From an uncultured Bacteroidota bacterium (GTDB lineage Bacteria > Bacteroidota > Bacteroidia > Chitinophagales > Chitinophagaceae), in assembly GCA_902826165.1 (NCBI GenBank), contig CADEDV010000023.1, forward strand, positions 2,278 to 56,042: a stretch of DNA of 53,765 bases, given 5' to 3'. The notes under the pieces are model-generated. The model was given only the letters and a program-made list of their open reading frames with translations, was not told the origin of the DNA and ran no database searches. How positions within the stretch are numbered: the first letter of the stretch is position 1; every line of letters begins with the position of its first letter. Position numbers and translations under genes: made by a program. Shown piece after piece: positions 32,316 to 40,582 of the stretch.

Positions 32316-32960
32316 ATGAATTTTATTTCTTCTGCCCGGGTCTTTCATTTTGGTGATAAACAAATAACCGTCGTTGTGCCGAATCCCGCATGGGTGCAGC
32401 AGGATTACCTGGAAAGGGAACATAAAGACCCTTCTGTTGTCTTTCCTTACTGGTCGCAGGTATGGCCGGCTGCCATCGGGCTTTGTAATTTTTTATCGGC
32501 GCATACCGGTTACATTGAAAATAAGAAGGTGACGGAACTGGCTGCCGGCCTGGGATTGCCTTCTCTCTTGGCTGCCGCTTATGCCTCGGAAGTTCATTGC
32601 AGTGACCATATCCCCGAAGCAGTGAAAATGATGCAGGAGTCGGTCCTGGAAAATGGGTACACAAATATGCAGTGCAGCGTGGCTGACTGGAATCATTTAC
32701 CCGAAGATCAGCATCCCGATGTACTGTTGCTGAGTGATATTAATTATGAACCGGGAGAGTTTGACCAGCTGTATCATTTACTATTACAATTTCTACAGGC
32801 CGGAACTACTATTTTGCTCAGTACGCCGCAGCGGCTGATGGCCAAATCTTTTATTGATAAGCTGCTCCCTTTTTGTGTGCAACAGGAAGAATATAGTATC
32901 AGCATCAACCAGTATGAACAACCCGCCCTGGTTTCAGTACTGGTATTGAAACAAGTATAG
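32316..32960 (+). CDS. SAM-dependent methyltransferase, methyltransferase-16/METTL-like
   Basis: 214 residues from the ATG at 32316; an in-frame TTG seven codons upstream is a weaker start. A seven-beta-strand methyltransferase: FPYWSQVWPAAIGLCNFL near residue 44, the SAM-binding ELAAGLGLPSLLAA near residue 76, and SDINYEPGEFDQLYHLL near residue 138, the DxxYxxxxF-type motif of METTL/Methyltransf_16 enzymes that act on protein Lys or small molecules. Substrate unknown. It is divergent from the gene at 31801 and converges with the VanZ gene 2 nt away. Confidence 0.82.
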   Translation: MNFISSARVFHFGDKQITVVVPNPAWVQQDYLEREHKDPSVVFPYWSQVWPAAIGLCNFLSAHTGYIENKKVTELAAGLGLPSLLAAAYASEVHCSDHIPEAVKMMQESVLENGYTNMQCSVADWNHLPEDQHPDVLLLSDINYEPGEFDQLYHLLLQFLQAGTTILLSTPQRLMAKSFIDKLLPFCVQQEEYSISINQYEQPALVSVLVLKQV

Positions 32961-32962
32961 TG

Positions 32963-33466
32963 TTACTGTTTTCTCTGCGGAATCAGCAAACCCGCCATGA
33001 TAAAAAGAAGGTATCCTGCAATGCCGCCAGCGGTATTGAGGATCAGGTCATCTACATCAAACACACCTGTGCCCAGCAGCAACTGTAATGTTTCAAAGGA
33101 AAGACTGGTAAAGAATACAGCCCCTGTCAGCAGGAAAAAATTCCTGCATCTCCCAAACAACAAGGGAAGCAGGATTCCCAGCGGTACAAAACCAATGATA
33201 TTACCACCAATATTCTTATAGCTGTATTCCGTAGTAACCCGGCGGGAGGAAAATATCCGGATGGTGGAAAAAGGAGTAAGGTTCGCCTGGGCCCAGCCTT
33301 CCTTTACTTTATACTGCCGGTATTCCCGGTTAAAATAGTTCTTATAATACCGGGGGCTTTTTTTGAAAAGTATATACTTGGATAAGATCAGCAAACAGGT
33401 TAGCAGTAATGCCCATACAAAAAGCCGGGCAGCAGTATTGGTATATGGGATGGTAGCGTTCTGCAT
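32963..33466 (-). CDS. VanZ-like membrane protein
   Basis: 167 residues with about four hydrophobic segments. VanZ-family signs: the N-terminal helix (LFVWALLLTCLLILSKYILF), NIIGFVPLGILLPLLFG near residue 86 and SFETLQLLLGTGVFDVDDLI near residue 123, where F-E-x-x-Q and D-x-D-D-L are the conserved family residues. VanZ in enterococci gives teicoplanin tolerance; most homologues have no proven role. The gene is divergent from the lipoprotein amidase gene. Confidence 0.85.
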   Translation of the reverse strand: MQNATIPYTNTAARLFVWALLLTCLLILSKYILFKKSPRYYKNYFNREYRQYKVKEGWAQANLTPFSTIRIFSSRRVTTEYSYKNIGGNIIGFVPLGILLPLLFGRCRNFFLLTGAVFFTSLSFETLQLLLGTGVFDVDDLILNTAGGIAGYLLFIMAGLLIPQRKQ

Positions 33467-33540
33467 AGTATAATCCTGTGTTTTGCATTAACGGGCAAAA
33501 TACCGTTTTGGTATCAGCACAAATATCTTATCTTTTGTTT

Positions 33541-34140
33541 ATGAAAAAACTGGTTCCGGTTGTTTGTTTACTGCTTATCCTGTCTGGTTGCTGTCCCGGT
33601 AAAAAGATCAGCACATCAGCAACAGCAGTTGTTATCGTTCCCAGGTCGGGATGGAATGCAGCTGAACCGAAGCCCTATAAATCCCATCTTCCTGTACAGA
33701 TCACCATTCATCATGAAGGCACCAAACTGGAAATTACAGATGATGCTGCCCGGAAAATAAAGAATATACAGATCTGGGGAATGGGTAAAGACAGGAACTG
33801 GGTTGATATACCTTACCACTTTCTTATTGCCCCGGATGGCACGATTTACGAGGGAAGAAATGTATTTACCGTGGGAGAAACAGCGACGGAATATGATCCC
33901 ACCGGGCATTTGCTTATTACCTGTCTTGGTAACCTGGAACAACAGGAAGTACCTCCAGCCCAGTTAGCAGCATTGACCCGGCTGATCGCTTATTGCTGTA
34001 AAAAGTACAATTTACCATTGGAAACACTAGCCTCGCACAGGGACCATTCGGCACAAACCACCTGTCCCGGTAAGAACTTGTATCACTACCTGCAGAACGG
34101 GTACATCAAGGCGGAAGTAAAGAAATCGCTGGCATTATAG
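33541..34140 (+). CDS. N-acetylmuramoyl-L-alanine amidase (amidase_2/PGRP fold), lipoprotein
   Basis: 199 residues from the ATG at 33541, which opens a lipoprotein signal (KLVPVVCLLLILSGC, lipidated Cys near residue 18). It cleaves the bond between MurNAc and L-Ala in peptidoglycan. The zinc site is present: ITIHHEGTK near residue 57 (first His), SHRDHSAQTTCPGKNLY near residue 163 (second His and Cys). DWN-type features WVDIPYHFLIAPDGTIYEGR near residue 87 are typical. The family is used for cell-wall turnover and recycling. It is followed by the small ORF at 34188. Confidence 0.91.
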   Translation: MKKLVPVVCLLLILSGCCPGKKISTSATAVVIVPRSGWNAAEPKPYKSHLPVQITIHHEGTKLEITDDAARKIKNIQIWGMGKDRNWVDIPYHFLIAPDGTIYEGRNVFTVGETATEYDPTGHLLITCLGNLEQQEVPPAQLAALTRLIAYCCKKYNLPLETLASHRDHSAQTTCPGKNLYHYLQNGYIKAEVKKSLAL

Positions 34141-34187
34141 CCCGTTTTCCCCCGGAGAATGCACTATTTTCATTGGAAAGAGCTCCT

Positions 34188-34277
34188 ATGCCTTACAGTT
34201 ATCTCATCTACGGATCGGCCGGATTACTTGTTCTCACCCTGCTGTTTTACCTCTTTTCCCAAAGGAAAAACCGCTGA
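34188..34277 (+). CDS. Candidate 29-residue single-TM membrane peptide
   Basis: ATG at 34188 to TGA at 34275-34277 gives 29 residues. A hydrophobic helix (LIYGSAGLLVLTLLFYLFSQ) is capped by a positive tail (RKNR), as in genuine small membrane proteins. A purine-rich GGAAAGAG lies 7-14 nt upstream of the ATG, a good ribosome binding site for this genome. It is 47 nt after the amidase stop and might be co-transcribed with it. A random ORF of this length with such a clean TM layout is unlikely but possible. No family is known to me. Confidence 0.5.
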   Translation: MPYSYLIYGSAGLLVLTLLFYLFSQRKNR

Positions 34278-34284
34278 TGAAAGC

Positions 34285-34398
34285 TATTTCCCTTCGGAGA
34301 ACACTCCGTTTCTCTTCGGAAAACCGTCTTATATTCCCAATAAACACAGCTGTTTCCCCAATGAATACTCACCTATTTTCCACAATCAATACCCATAT
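34285..34398 (+). repeat. Degenerate ~22-nt tandem repeat, five units
   Basis: Five diverged units of about 21-24 nt run across this interval, each opening with a TTTCCC-like block and continuing with an A-rich AATAC/AACAC core (for example TTTCCCCAATGAATACTC at 34353-34370). The repeats precede the H1-like gene and its promoter. Unit boundaries were set by eye. Confidence 0.4.
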
Positions 34399-34431
34399 TA
34401 TAAGATAGTGGGAAAAAAAATCAGTATCGTG

Positions 34432-34460
34432 TTCGTGAGTGTGGAAATAACTTATATTTG
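34432..34460 (+). promoter_or_regulatory. Promoter of the H1/SWIB gene
   Basis: TATATTTG at 34453-34460 is an exact TAnnTTTG box, 46 nt before the ATG. A TTCG (one mismatch to TTTG) lies 17 nt upstream at 34432-34435. Confidence 0.6.
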
Positions 34461-34505
34461 ATACTGTTAATTTGAATACCCATTAACATTCTAAACAAAA
34501 ACAAC

Positions 34506-34883
34506 ATGGCAACTAAAAAAGCAAAAAAAGCGGCTCCCAAAAAAGCAGCTAAGAAACCTGCAGCGAAAAAAGCAGTAAAGAAAGCGGCTAAGAAAGCAGC
34601 TCCTAAAAAAGCAGCAAAAAAGAAATCAACCCGTAAACCATCAGCAGCATTCATGAAAGCCCTCACACCAAGTGAAGCTTTAGCAGCTGTTGTGGGAAGT
34701 AAAGCAATTCCCCGTACAGAAGTGGTTAAAAAGATCTGGGTTTATATCAAAGCCAATAAATTACAGGATAAAGCTAACAGGCGTATGATCAATGCTGATG
34801 CTAAACTGAAACCAGTTTTCGGTGGCAAAGCACAGGTATCTATGTTTGACATGGCAAAACATCTTGCTAAAAATCTGAAATAA
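34506..34883 (+). CDS. Histone H1-like Lys/Ala-rich tail fused to SWIB/MDM2 domain
   Basis: 125 residues. Residues 1-43 are almost only Lys, Ala and Pro (repeats of KKAAPKKAAKK type), like histone H1 tails, and should bind DNA non-specifically. Residues ~47-125 form a SWIB/MDM2-like domain: FMKALTPSEALAAVVGSKAI, the helix KKIWVYIKANKLQDKANRRM and DAKLKPVFGGKAQVSMFDM. Such fusions occur in Bacteroidota and Chlamydiae and are thought to help compact the nucleoid (inference for this copy). It has its own promoter and strong terminator, so it is probably well expressed as a single gene. Confidence 0.92.
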   Translation: MATKKAKKAAPKKAAKKPAAKKAVKKAAKKAAPKKAAKKKSTRKPSAAFMKALTPSEALAAVVGSKAIPRTEVVKKIWVYIKANKLQDKANRRMINADAKLKPVFGGKAQVSMFDMAKHLAKNLK

Positions 34884-34906
34884 GAACGCTGTTCGTTAAT
34901 GGAATA

Positions 34907-34933
34907 AAAGGGCATCAGCTGATGCCCTTTTTT
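34907..34933 (+). terminator. Strong terminator after the H1/SWIB gene
   Basis: AAAAGGGCATC / GATGCCCTTTT, an 11-bp stem with loop AGCT and a run of six T. Confidence 0.95.
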
Positions 34934-35043
34934 ATTGCCCCTCCTTTCCCGCATTGCCTGATGAAACTATATCGGCCATGCTGACAGCTAAAGACTACCT
35001 TACACGGTTGCCGGTAATGCCGCAGGCAAATAAATCAATACAT

Positions 35044-35448
35044 ATGTCAAATATTACACAGGTAGTGAACACAGATAAAAACCTGAGAACATTAAAAAAA
35101 GGAGTACATGCTTCTGACCTGGACCAGTTACTCAGCAGTACCGGTCCTTTTACTTTCTTTGCTCCTTCCGATCTTGCGTTTGAAAAACTGGATCATGGAT
35201 TGATGATTGATTTGCTGGAACCCCAAAACAGGCCGAAGCTCGCCGATCTTTTGAGTAATCATATTGTGAACGGGCAGATCAATTATAAAGACATCAAAGA
35301 TGGTGATACACTGACGACAGTAAACGGGAAGCAGCTAACACTGCAGGTAAAGAATGGTGCTGTCAGCATTGGTAATATCCCCGTCACACAACGGGAAGCA
35401 AAAATATCGAATGGTGTTATGCATTTACTGGATACGGTCATGCAATAA
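35044..35448 (+). CDS. Fasciclin (FAS1) domain protein
   Basis: 134 residues from the ATG at 35044, which begins the typical MSNITQVVNTDKNLRTLKKG start. In-frame upstream starts (ATG at 34978, TTG at 34954) would add a non-signal-like 22-30 residues; they cannot be excluded. One FAS1 domain: LLSSTGPFTFFAPSDLAFEK near residue 33 (FAS1 H1 region), LSNHIVNGQINYKDI near residue 70, and the ending HLLDTVMQ (H2 region). FAS1 domains usually serve adhesion outside the cell, yet no signal peptide is seen, so location is unclear. Confidence 0.82.
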   Translation: MSNITQVVNTDKNLRTLKKGVHASDLDQLLSSTGPFTFFAPSDLAFEKLDHGLMIDLLEPQNRPKLADLLSNHIVNGQINYKDIKDGDTLTTVNGKQLTLQVKNGAVSIGNIPVTQREAKISNGVMHLLDTVMQ

Positions 35449-35474
35449 AAATACTTTTACTGCTATCTTGTTGT

Positions 35475-35505
35475 AACAGGGACCGGCTTTGCTGATCCCT
35501 GTTTT
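35475..35505 (+). terminator. Terminator after the fasciclin gene
   Basis: AACAGGGA / TCCCTGTT stem (8 bp) with a 13-nt loop and TTT run. Confidence 0.8.
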
Positions 35506-35815
35506 TCATTTTGGTCATCACTGTCCTTTTTTCTCTTATTTCTTCAAAACAGTAAAATTCTTCTACGGGTTTTGTCTTAGCTATTTCTTGTGTTTGTCTC
35601 TATTTTAAATGTTATACTATATCATTTATTTTGTACATGAGTTAACAATGAACCTGTGCTCATTCTATCTATGAAAAAACCACCCGGCAAAGACGATCGT
35701 CTTCACCATCCCGCATTATCACCTCCCACCACTTTCCGGAACAAGCCGAATTATCCACCTGGTTTGCAGAAGAGTATATGATGTAAACCCGGTACACCAT
35801 CCTAATATCCTGACT
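35506..35815. other. Intergenic region upstream of a T9SS protein gene
   Basis: About 300 nt, rich in T and C. No exact TAnnTTTG box was found; the nearest is TTATTTTG at 35627-35634, one base off in spacing. A 36-codon ORF (35671-35781) starting MKKPPGKDDR lacks a family, a TM helix or a good ribosome binding site and is probably a chance ORF. Confidence 0.5.
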
Positions 35816-37753
35816 ATGAAAAAAAATCCAACACCCCTTACCTGGCTTTTCTTACCCGCCAGTTTATTTTTTAGCACTATTGTATCTGAAGCGCAAACAA
35901 CAATTGCAGCAGCTGATATTACATTAGCAAGACAGGGAGGCGGTACCGCTATGTCAGTTGCCTGGCATCCCGTATTCCAGAAATACTACACTACAAGTGG
36001 TGGCAGCACCAGCTCACCATTGAATACATTTACATCAACGGGTACATTTGTTTGTCAAACAACACACAACGCTGATAACAGGGGAACCTGGTATAACCCT
36101 TCCAACCAGCGGATAGAAGGAAATGATGGGACCGGTAAATATGGCTATTACCCATTGAGTGTTGCCGGTAACCCCGGACCCGATGCTGTTACTTATTTTT
36201 CGGGCTGTGCCACTCCCAATACAGAAAAGGGCGGTGTATTAAACAGTAGTGCTTCAGAAGTTCTTATTTATAACGGGGCTGCTGTTGTCTATCGTTATAG
36301 TTTAGCAGGCACCAGTTTAGGAACAATTACTATTACAATACCAGCCGGGGCAACTTTTAATACTTCACACATGATCTATACAGCTGTTCCGGGCAGCGAG
36401 ATGGGATTCTATGATTATACGAACAGGAGGGTTTACTTATTCAGCATGGCAGGCGGCAATTATTCCAAATACTATATCCTTCCGGGAACTGCACCTGTAC
36501 CGGTGAATTATGGTTTTGCATTTGCGAATGGACGTTTCTTTTTAGAGTCTGGTGATACCTGGTATGGCTACCCTATGTATAATACCGCTGCAGGTTTTAT
36601 TGACTGGATAAATGCTGGTGCTGCATTAACTGAAGTGACACTTACCCGCAATGGCGCCACCCATTGGGATGGTTTTGATAATGCGATGCTGGCCAGCGTT
36701 ACCGGTACCTCCTTGTCGGTTACTAAGCAATACTATTTTTCAAAAACCTATGGCATGGCTGTTCAGCATATTGCCATTACGAATAACGGCGCCAGCACCA
36801 CTACGTTCAACCTGCAATCCAATGGCAATCTCGGCTCTGATGCGTCCACAAAATTTCATTATACATCTGTAACAGGTGTTCGGTATACGATCAGTTCTGA
36901 TAATGCCTCCGCTGCCGCTAATGCCGGCGACCCGGTTGTGAGTATTTTATATGGTGATGCAGCCCTCGATAATTATATAAGTGCGATGCCCTATGCTAAT
37001 GGAAGTGATGTTACTTCATTTACGATGTCGAATGTTTCTATCGCACCCGGAAAGACCAAACGTCTTTTGTTCCTTGTAGGTATTGGAGATATTGATGACC
37101 CCAATTATAACCGCCCGGACCAGGCTTACCTGGCGGTGCAGAGTTTATCCAGCATTACCAACTGGCCCACTGATTTTACCAGTTTCCTGACCAGTGAGCA
37201 AAGAGCCGAAGTCATCAACTGGAGTGAATTGTCTGCTTTACCGGTTGGCTTCCTGGGTTTCAAAGCAACAAAAGAAAAAAATAAAGTGATGTTAGAGTGG
37301 ACCACGGTTGGTGAAGAGAACACAAGAGATTTTGTAGTGGAGCATAGCAGTAATGGCAAAGACTGGTACCCAATTGGCACTGTTGCAGCAGCAGGGAACA
37401 GTACTTTTATGCTTTATTATCATTTTACACACCCGGACCCTGTACCCGGCAATAACTATTATCGTCTTTTGCAAAGAGATTTTGACCATCTTAGTGAATA
37501 CAGTAAGGTGTTACTTGTGAAATATACCGTTTCGGGCAAACAAATAATGCTCTACCCAAATCCTGCTGTTAATGGAATGGTTAATATACAGCTACAACAG
37601 GCGTGGCCGGTAATGATATACAATAGTGCCGGTTTATTGGTTTTGCAGAAGCAGCTTCCTGCCGGTACACAGCAACTGGATATCAGCTGGCTTGCCAGTG
37701 GTATTTACCAGGTCAGAACTGGAACAGAAACAGTCTCCCTGATGGTCAGGTAA
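35816..37753 (+). CDS. Large secreted protein with T9SS C-terminal sorting domain
   Basis: 645 residues. Signal peptide in 1-25 (LTWLFLPASLFFSTIVSEAQ). Residues ~30-275 carry the same motif series as the stand-alone protein at 13246-14064: VAWHPVFQKYYTT, SPLNTFTSTG, RGTWYNPSNQRIEGN, NYGFAFANGRFF, DTWYGYP. A middle beta-rich domain (about 276-465) follows. Then comes a module LPVGFLGFKATKEKNKVMLEW (about 475-560) found before many T9SS tails. The end is a type-A sorting domain (from YPNPAVNGMVNI to the final SLMVR). It should be exported by Sec, cross the outer membrane through T9SS and be attached to the surface. Function of the N-terminal domain is unknown. Confidence 0.86.
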   Translation: MKKNPTPLTWLFLPASLFFSTIVSEAQTTIAAADITLARQGGGTAMSVAWHPVFQKYYTTSGGSTSSPLNTFTSTGTFVCQTTHNADNRGTWYNPSNQRIEGNDGTGKYGYYPLSVAGNPGPDAVTYFSGCATPNTEKGGVLNSSASEVLIYNGAAVVYRYSLAGTSLGTITITIPAGATFNTSHMIYTAVPGSEMGFYDYTNRRVYLFSMAGGNYSKYYILPGTAPVPVNYGFAFANGRFFLESGDTWYGYPMYNTAAGFIDWINAGAALTEVTLTRNGATHWDGFDNAMLASVTGTSLSVTKQYYFSKTYGMAVQHIAITNNGASTTTFNLQSNGNLGSDASTKFHYTSVTGVRYTISSDNASAAANAGDPVVSILYGDAALDNYISAMPYANGSDVTSFTMSNVSIAPGKTKRLLFLVGIGDIDDPNYNRPDQAYLAVQSLSSITNWPTDFTSFLTSEQRAEVINWSELSALPVGFLGFKATKEKNKVMLEWTTVGEENTRDFVVEHSSNGKDWYPIGTVAAAGNSTFMLYYHFTHPDPVPGNNYYRLLQRDFDHLSEYSKVLLVKYTVSGKQIMLYPNPAVNGMVNIQLQQAWPVMIYNSAGLLVLQKQLPAGTQQLDISWLASGIYQVRTGTETVSLMVR

Positions 37754-37900
37754 GAGTAATTATTAGAACCCCGGATTCCTATAACGTAAATAAATCAGCT
37801 GACTATCCGAAGAAATGTCAATTACATAAAAGCCGAAGATGCTTATATTGCTGATACGAACCCGGATAGTGCTCACCGGTCATTCATAAATTATTGAACC

Positions 37901-38761
37901 ATGTCGCTGCAAGCTATTTTCGTTGATACCGGGTTAACTGTTAGCCGGTATGAACAGGTTCATGGTGGTGATATCAACAAGGCCTATTGTTTACACACAA
38001 CAGCAGGCCAATATTTCCTGAAAGTAAATGATGCGGCCCTATACCCGAAAATGTTTAAGCAGGAAGCGGCAGGTCTCGACGAGTTAAGAAAACAAGCTGA
38101 GCTTCTTGTACCGGAAGTTGTACAGGTTGGTGAAGCAGGGCCTTTGCAATACTTGCTGCTGGAGTGGATAGAAAAGGGTACAGCAAAACCAGGTTTCTGG
38201 GAAGAATTTGGAAGAGGATTGGCCATGATCCACAAACAGGAACAACCCTTCTTTGGCTGGAAGACGGATAATTATATTGGTCGCCTTCCCCAATGCAATA
38301 CTAAGCATACTACCTGGGATGAATTCTATACCGAATGCCGCATCATGCCCATGGTGGAAATATTATTTAACAAAGGAGATTTTAATAAGGAAGATATCGC
38401 AGCAGCAGGATCATTTTGTAACCAGCTGGATAAATTATACCCGGTTGAACATCCTGCCTTATTACATGGTGACCTTTGGAGTATGAACTTTACCGTATCA
38501 TCAAAAGGGCATCCTGTGATCTTTGATCCCTCTGTTTATTATGGTCACCGGGAAATGGACCTGGGCATGACAAAGTTATTTGGTGGCTTTGACCGGCGTT
38601 TTTATGCTGCTTACAATGAAGTGTACCCGCTGGAACATGATTGGGAAAACCGGCTGAAACTCAGTGAAGCTTACCCCCTGCTGGTACATGCCGTTATGTT
38701 TGGAGGTATTTATACCAGCAAAGCAAGGGATATCCTGAGATATTTTAATGACTGGGCTTAG
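37901..38761 (+). CDS. Fructosamine-3-kinase family protein
   Basis: 286 residues, standard length. The family phosphorylates the C3 hydroxyl of ketosamines (glycated amines), which destabilises them; bacterial members act on ribulosamines and erythrulosamines. Seen: the ATP-binding Lys in YFLKVNDAALYPKMF near residue 39, the catalytic HGDLWSMNF near residue 196, the metal-binding FDPSVYYGHREMDLG near residue 213, LFGGFDRRFYAAYNEVYPL near residue 230. All are intact. Cytoplasmic. It stands alone between a T9SS protein gene and fhs. Confidence 0.93.
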   Translation: MSLQAIFVDTGLTVSRYEQVHGGDINKAYCLHTTAGQYFLKVNDAALYPKMFKQEAAGLDELRKQAELLVPEVVQVGEAGPLQYLLLEWIEKGTAKPGFWEEFGRGLAMIHKQEQPFFGWKTDNYIGRLPQCNTKHTTWDEFYTECRIMPMVEILFNKGDFNKEDIAAAGSFCNQLDKLYPVEHPALLHGDLWSMNFTVSSKGHPVIFDPSVYYGHREMDLGMTKLFGGFDRRFYAAYNEVYPLEHDWENRLKLSEAYPLLVHAVMFGGIYTSKARDILRYFNDWA

Positions 38762-38898
38762 CAGGCAGTTCGCTGTTTTTATCTATTATTTAATTCGTTA
38801 TCATAACGGAAGTGGCCTCTTATCAGACCAGCAATTGATATTGGTCATAGCAGGAAGCTGGGCATACAAGTAAGTTGCAGTAACATTTAACGCTTGCT

Positions 38899-40569
38899 AT
38901 GTTAACAGATATTGCCATCTCCCAGTCGGCGGCTATCCGCCACATTAAAGACATTGCCGCTGCGGCCGGTATCAGTAATAATGACCTGGAATATTATGGA
39001 AAGCATAAAGCCAAATTGCCCTTATCACTGATCGATGAAGAAAAAATCAAACAACATCACCTCATTTTAGTAACAGCTATTACTCCCACTCCTGCCGGAG
39101 AAGGAAAAACGACGATCTCCGTGGGGCTTACAGATGGGCTAAATCAAATTGGGAAACAAGCAATGGTGGTATTGAGAGAACCTTCTCTTGGGCCGGTATT
39201 TGGTTTAAAAGGCGGTGCCACGGGTGGTGGTTATTCGCAGATCATACCCATGGAAGATATCAATCTTCATTTTACCGGCGATTTTGCCGCCATAGAAAAA
39301 GCAAATAATTTATTGGCCGCACTGATCGATCATAATCTACAGAATAAAAAGAGAAGTTTACAGATAGACCCGAGAACCATTGTGTGGAAACGGGTGATGG
39401 ACATGAATGACCGGGCTCTTCGTCATATCATCATCGGGTTGGGCGGTACTGCCAACGGTATTACCCGGGAAGATGGTTTTAATATCACACCGGCTTCGGA
39501 GATCATGGCGATATTATGTATGTGTTCAGGTATGGATGATCTGAAAAAACGTTTGGGGAATATTTATATCGGTACCACTTTTACCGGCGAACCTGTTTTT
39601 GCCCGTGACCTGAATGCAGTCGGAGCCATGGCCATCTTATTAAAAGATGCGATCAAGCCCAACCTGGTGCAGACACTGGAAGGTAATCCTGCTTTGTTGC
39701 ATGGCGGACCCTTTGCCAGTATTGCACAGGGAACCAATTCAATTCTTGCCACTAAAATGGGTTTATCACTGAGTGAGTATGTAGTGACGGAAGCCGGCTT
39801 TGCCGCTGACCTCGGTGCAGAGAAATTCTTTGATATTAAATGCGTGAATGCCGGTTTGAAACCAGAAGCAGTAGTGCTGGTGGCAACAGTCAGGGCTTTA
39901 CGGCATCATGGAGGTGCAAAAAAAGAGGAACTGACCATTGCTTCCGTTGAAAAAGTAGAAAAGGGATTGGCAAATCTTGGCAAGCATTTGGAAAATATGC
40001 AGCTCTTTGGCATGAAGTCGGTGGTGGCGATCAATTATTTCCCGGGCGACAGCGATGAAGAGATCAATGCCATCAAAGCCTTTTGTGAACGCTATGAAAC
40101 AGAAGCGGTGCTTTGTACCGGTTTCACTGATGGCGGCAAAGGAATGACCAGTTTGGCCCATGCCGTCATAAAAAGGATCGAACAGAATGGCAGTCATTTT
40201 AAACCGTTGTACGATCATCATACCGGCATTGAAGAAAAGATACATTGTATTGCCACTAAAATTTATGGAGCTGATGCCGTAGAGTATTCGGTGAAAGCAA
40301 AACCACAATTAAGACACCTGAAGGAGTTAGGTTTTGAACATATGCCCATCTGCATGGCCAAAACGCCAAAGAGTTTATCGGATGATGAGAAAAAAGTTGG
40401 GAGACCTGTCAATTTTATTGTGACAGTCCGTGAGTTTGAGTTTGCAGCGGGTGCCGGTTTCATCATACCTATACTGGGTGAAATGATGCGGATGCCGGGA
40501 TTACCCGCCATACCTGCTGCCGAAGGAATTGATATTAATGCGAATGGTGTGATTACCGGGCTAAGCTGA
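38899..40569 (+). CDS. fhs: Formate-tetrahydrofolate ligase
   Basis: 556 residues, the usual length. It makes 10-formyl-THF from formate, ATP and THF, feeding purine and one-carbon metabolism. Motifs: the P-loop-like TPTPAGEGKTTISVGL near residue 63, REPSLGPVFGLKGGATGGG near residue 94, GDFAAIEKANNLLAALIDHN near residue 128, and FTGEPVFARDL near residue 232. Conserved from end to end, so intact. It converges with the dioxygenase gene (13 nt between ends). No folD or purine gene is next to it. Confidence 0.96.
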   Translation: MLTDIAISQSAAIRHIKDIAAAAGISNNDLEYYGKHKAKLPLSLIDEEKIKQHHLILVTAITPTPAGEGKTTISVGLTDGLNQIGKQAMVVLREPSLGPVFGLKGGATGGGYSQIIPMEDINLHFTGDFAAIEKANNLLAALIDHNLQNKKRSLQIDPRTIVWKRVMDMNDRALRHIIIGLGGTANGITREDGFNITPASEIMAILCMCSGMDDLKKRLGNIYIGTTFTGEPVFARDLNAVGAMAILLKDAIKPNLVQTLEGNPALLHGGPFASIAQGTNSILATKMGLSLSEYVVTEAGFAADLGAEKFFDIKCVNAGLKPEAVVLVATVRALRHHGGAKKEELTIASVEKVEKGLANLGKHLENMQLFGMKSVVAINYFPGDSDEEINAIKAFCERYETEAVLCTGFTDGGKGMTSLAHAVIKRIEQNGSHFKPLYDHHTGIEEKIHCIATKIYGADAVEYSVKAKPQLRHLKELGFEHMPICMAKTPKSLSDDEKKVGRPVNFIVTVREFEFAAGAGFIIPILGEMMRMPGLPAIPAAEGIDINANGVITGLS

Positions 40570-40582
40570 TCACCTCATATTG

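Noticed and set aside
34285-34398. CRISPR array
   Set aside because: Units are contiguous and diverged with no unique spacers, and no cas gene is present.
34159-34461. A 100-codon ORF upstream of the H1-like gene
   Set aside because: It begins inside the amidase-to-small-ORF spacer, overlaps the small ORF in another frame and is built from the degenerate repeat. It also runs through the -7 box at 34453-34460. No family resemblance.
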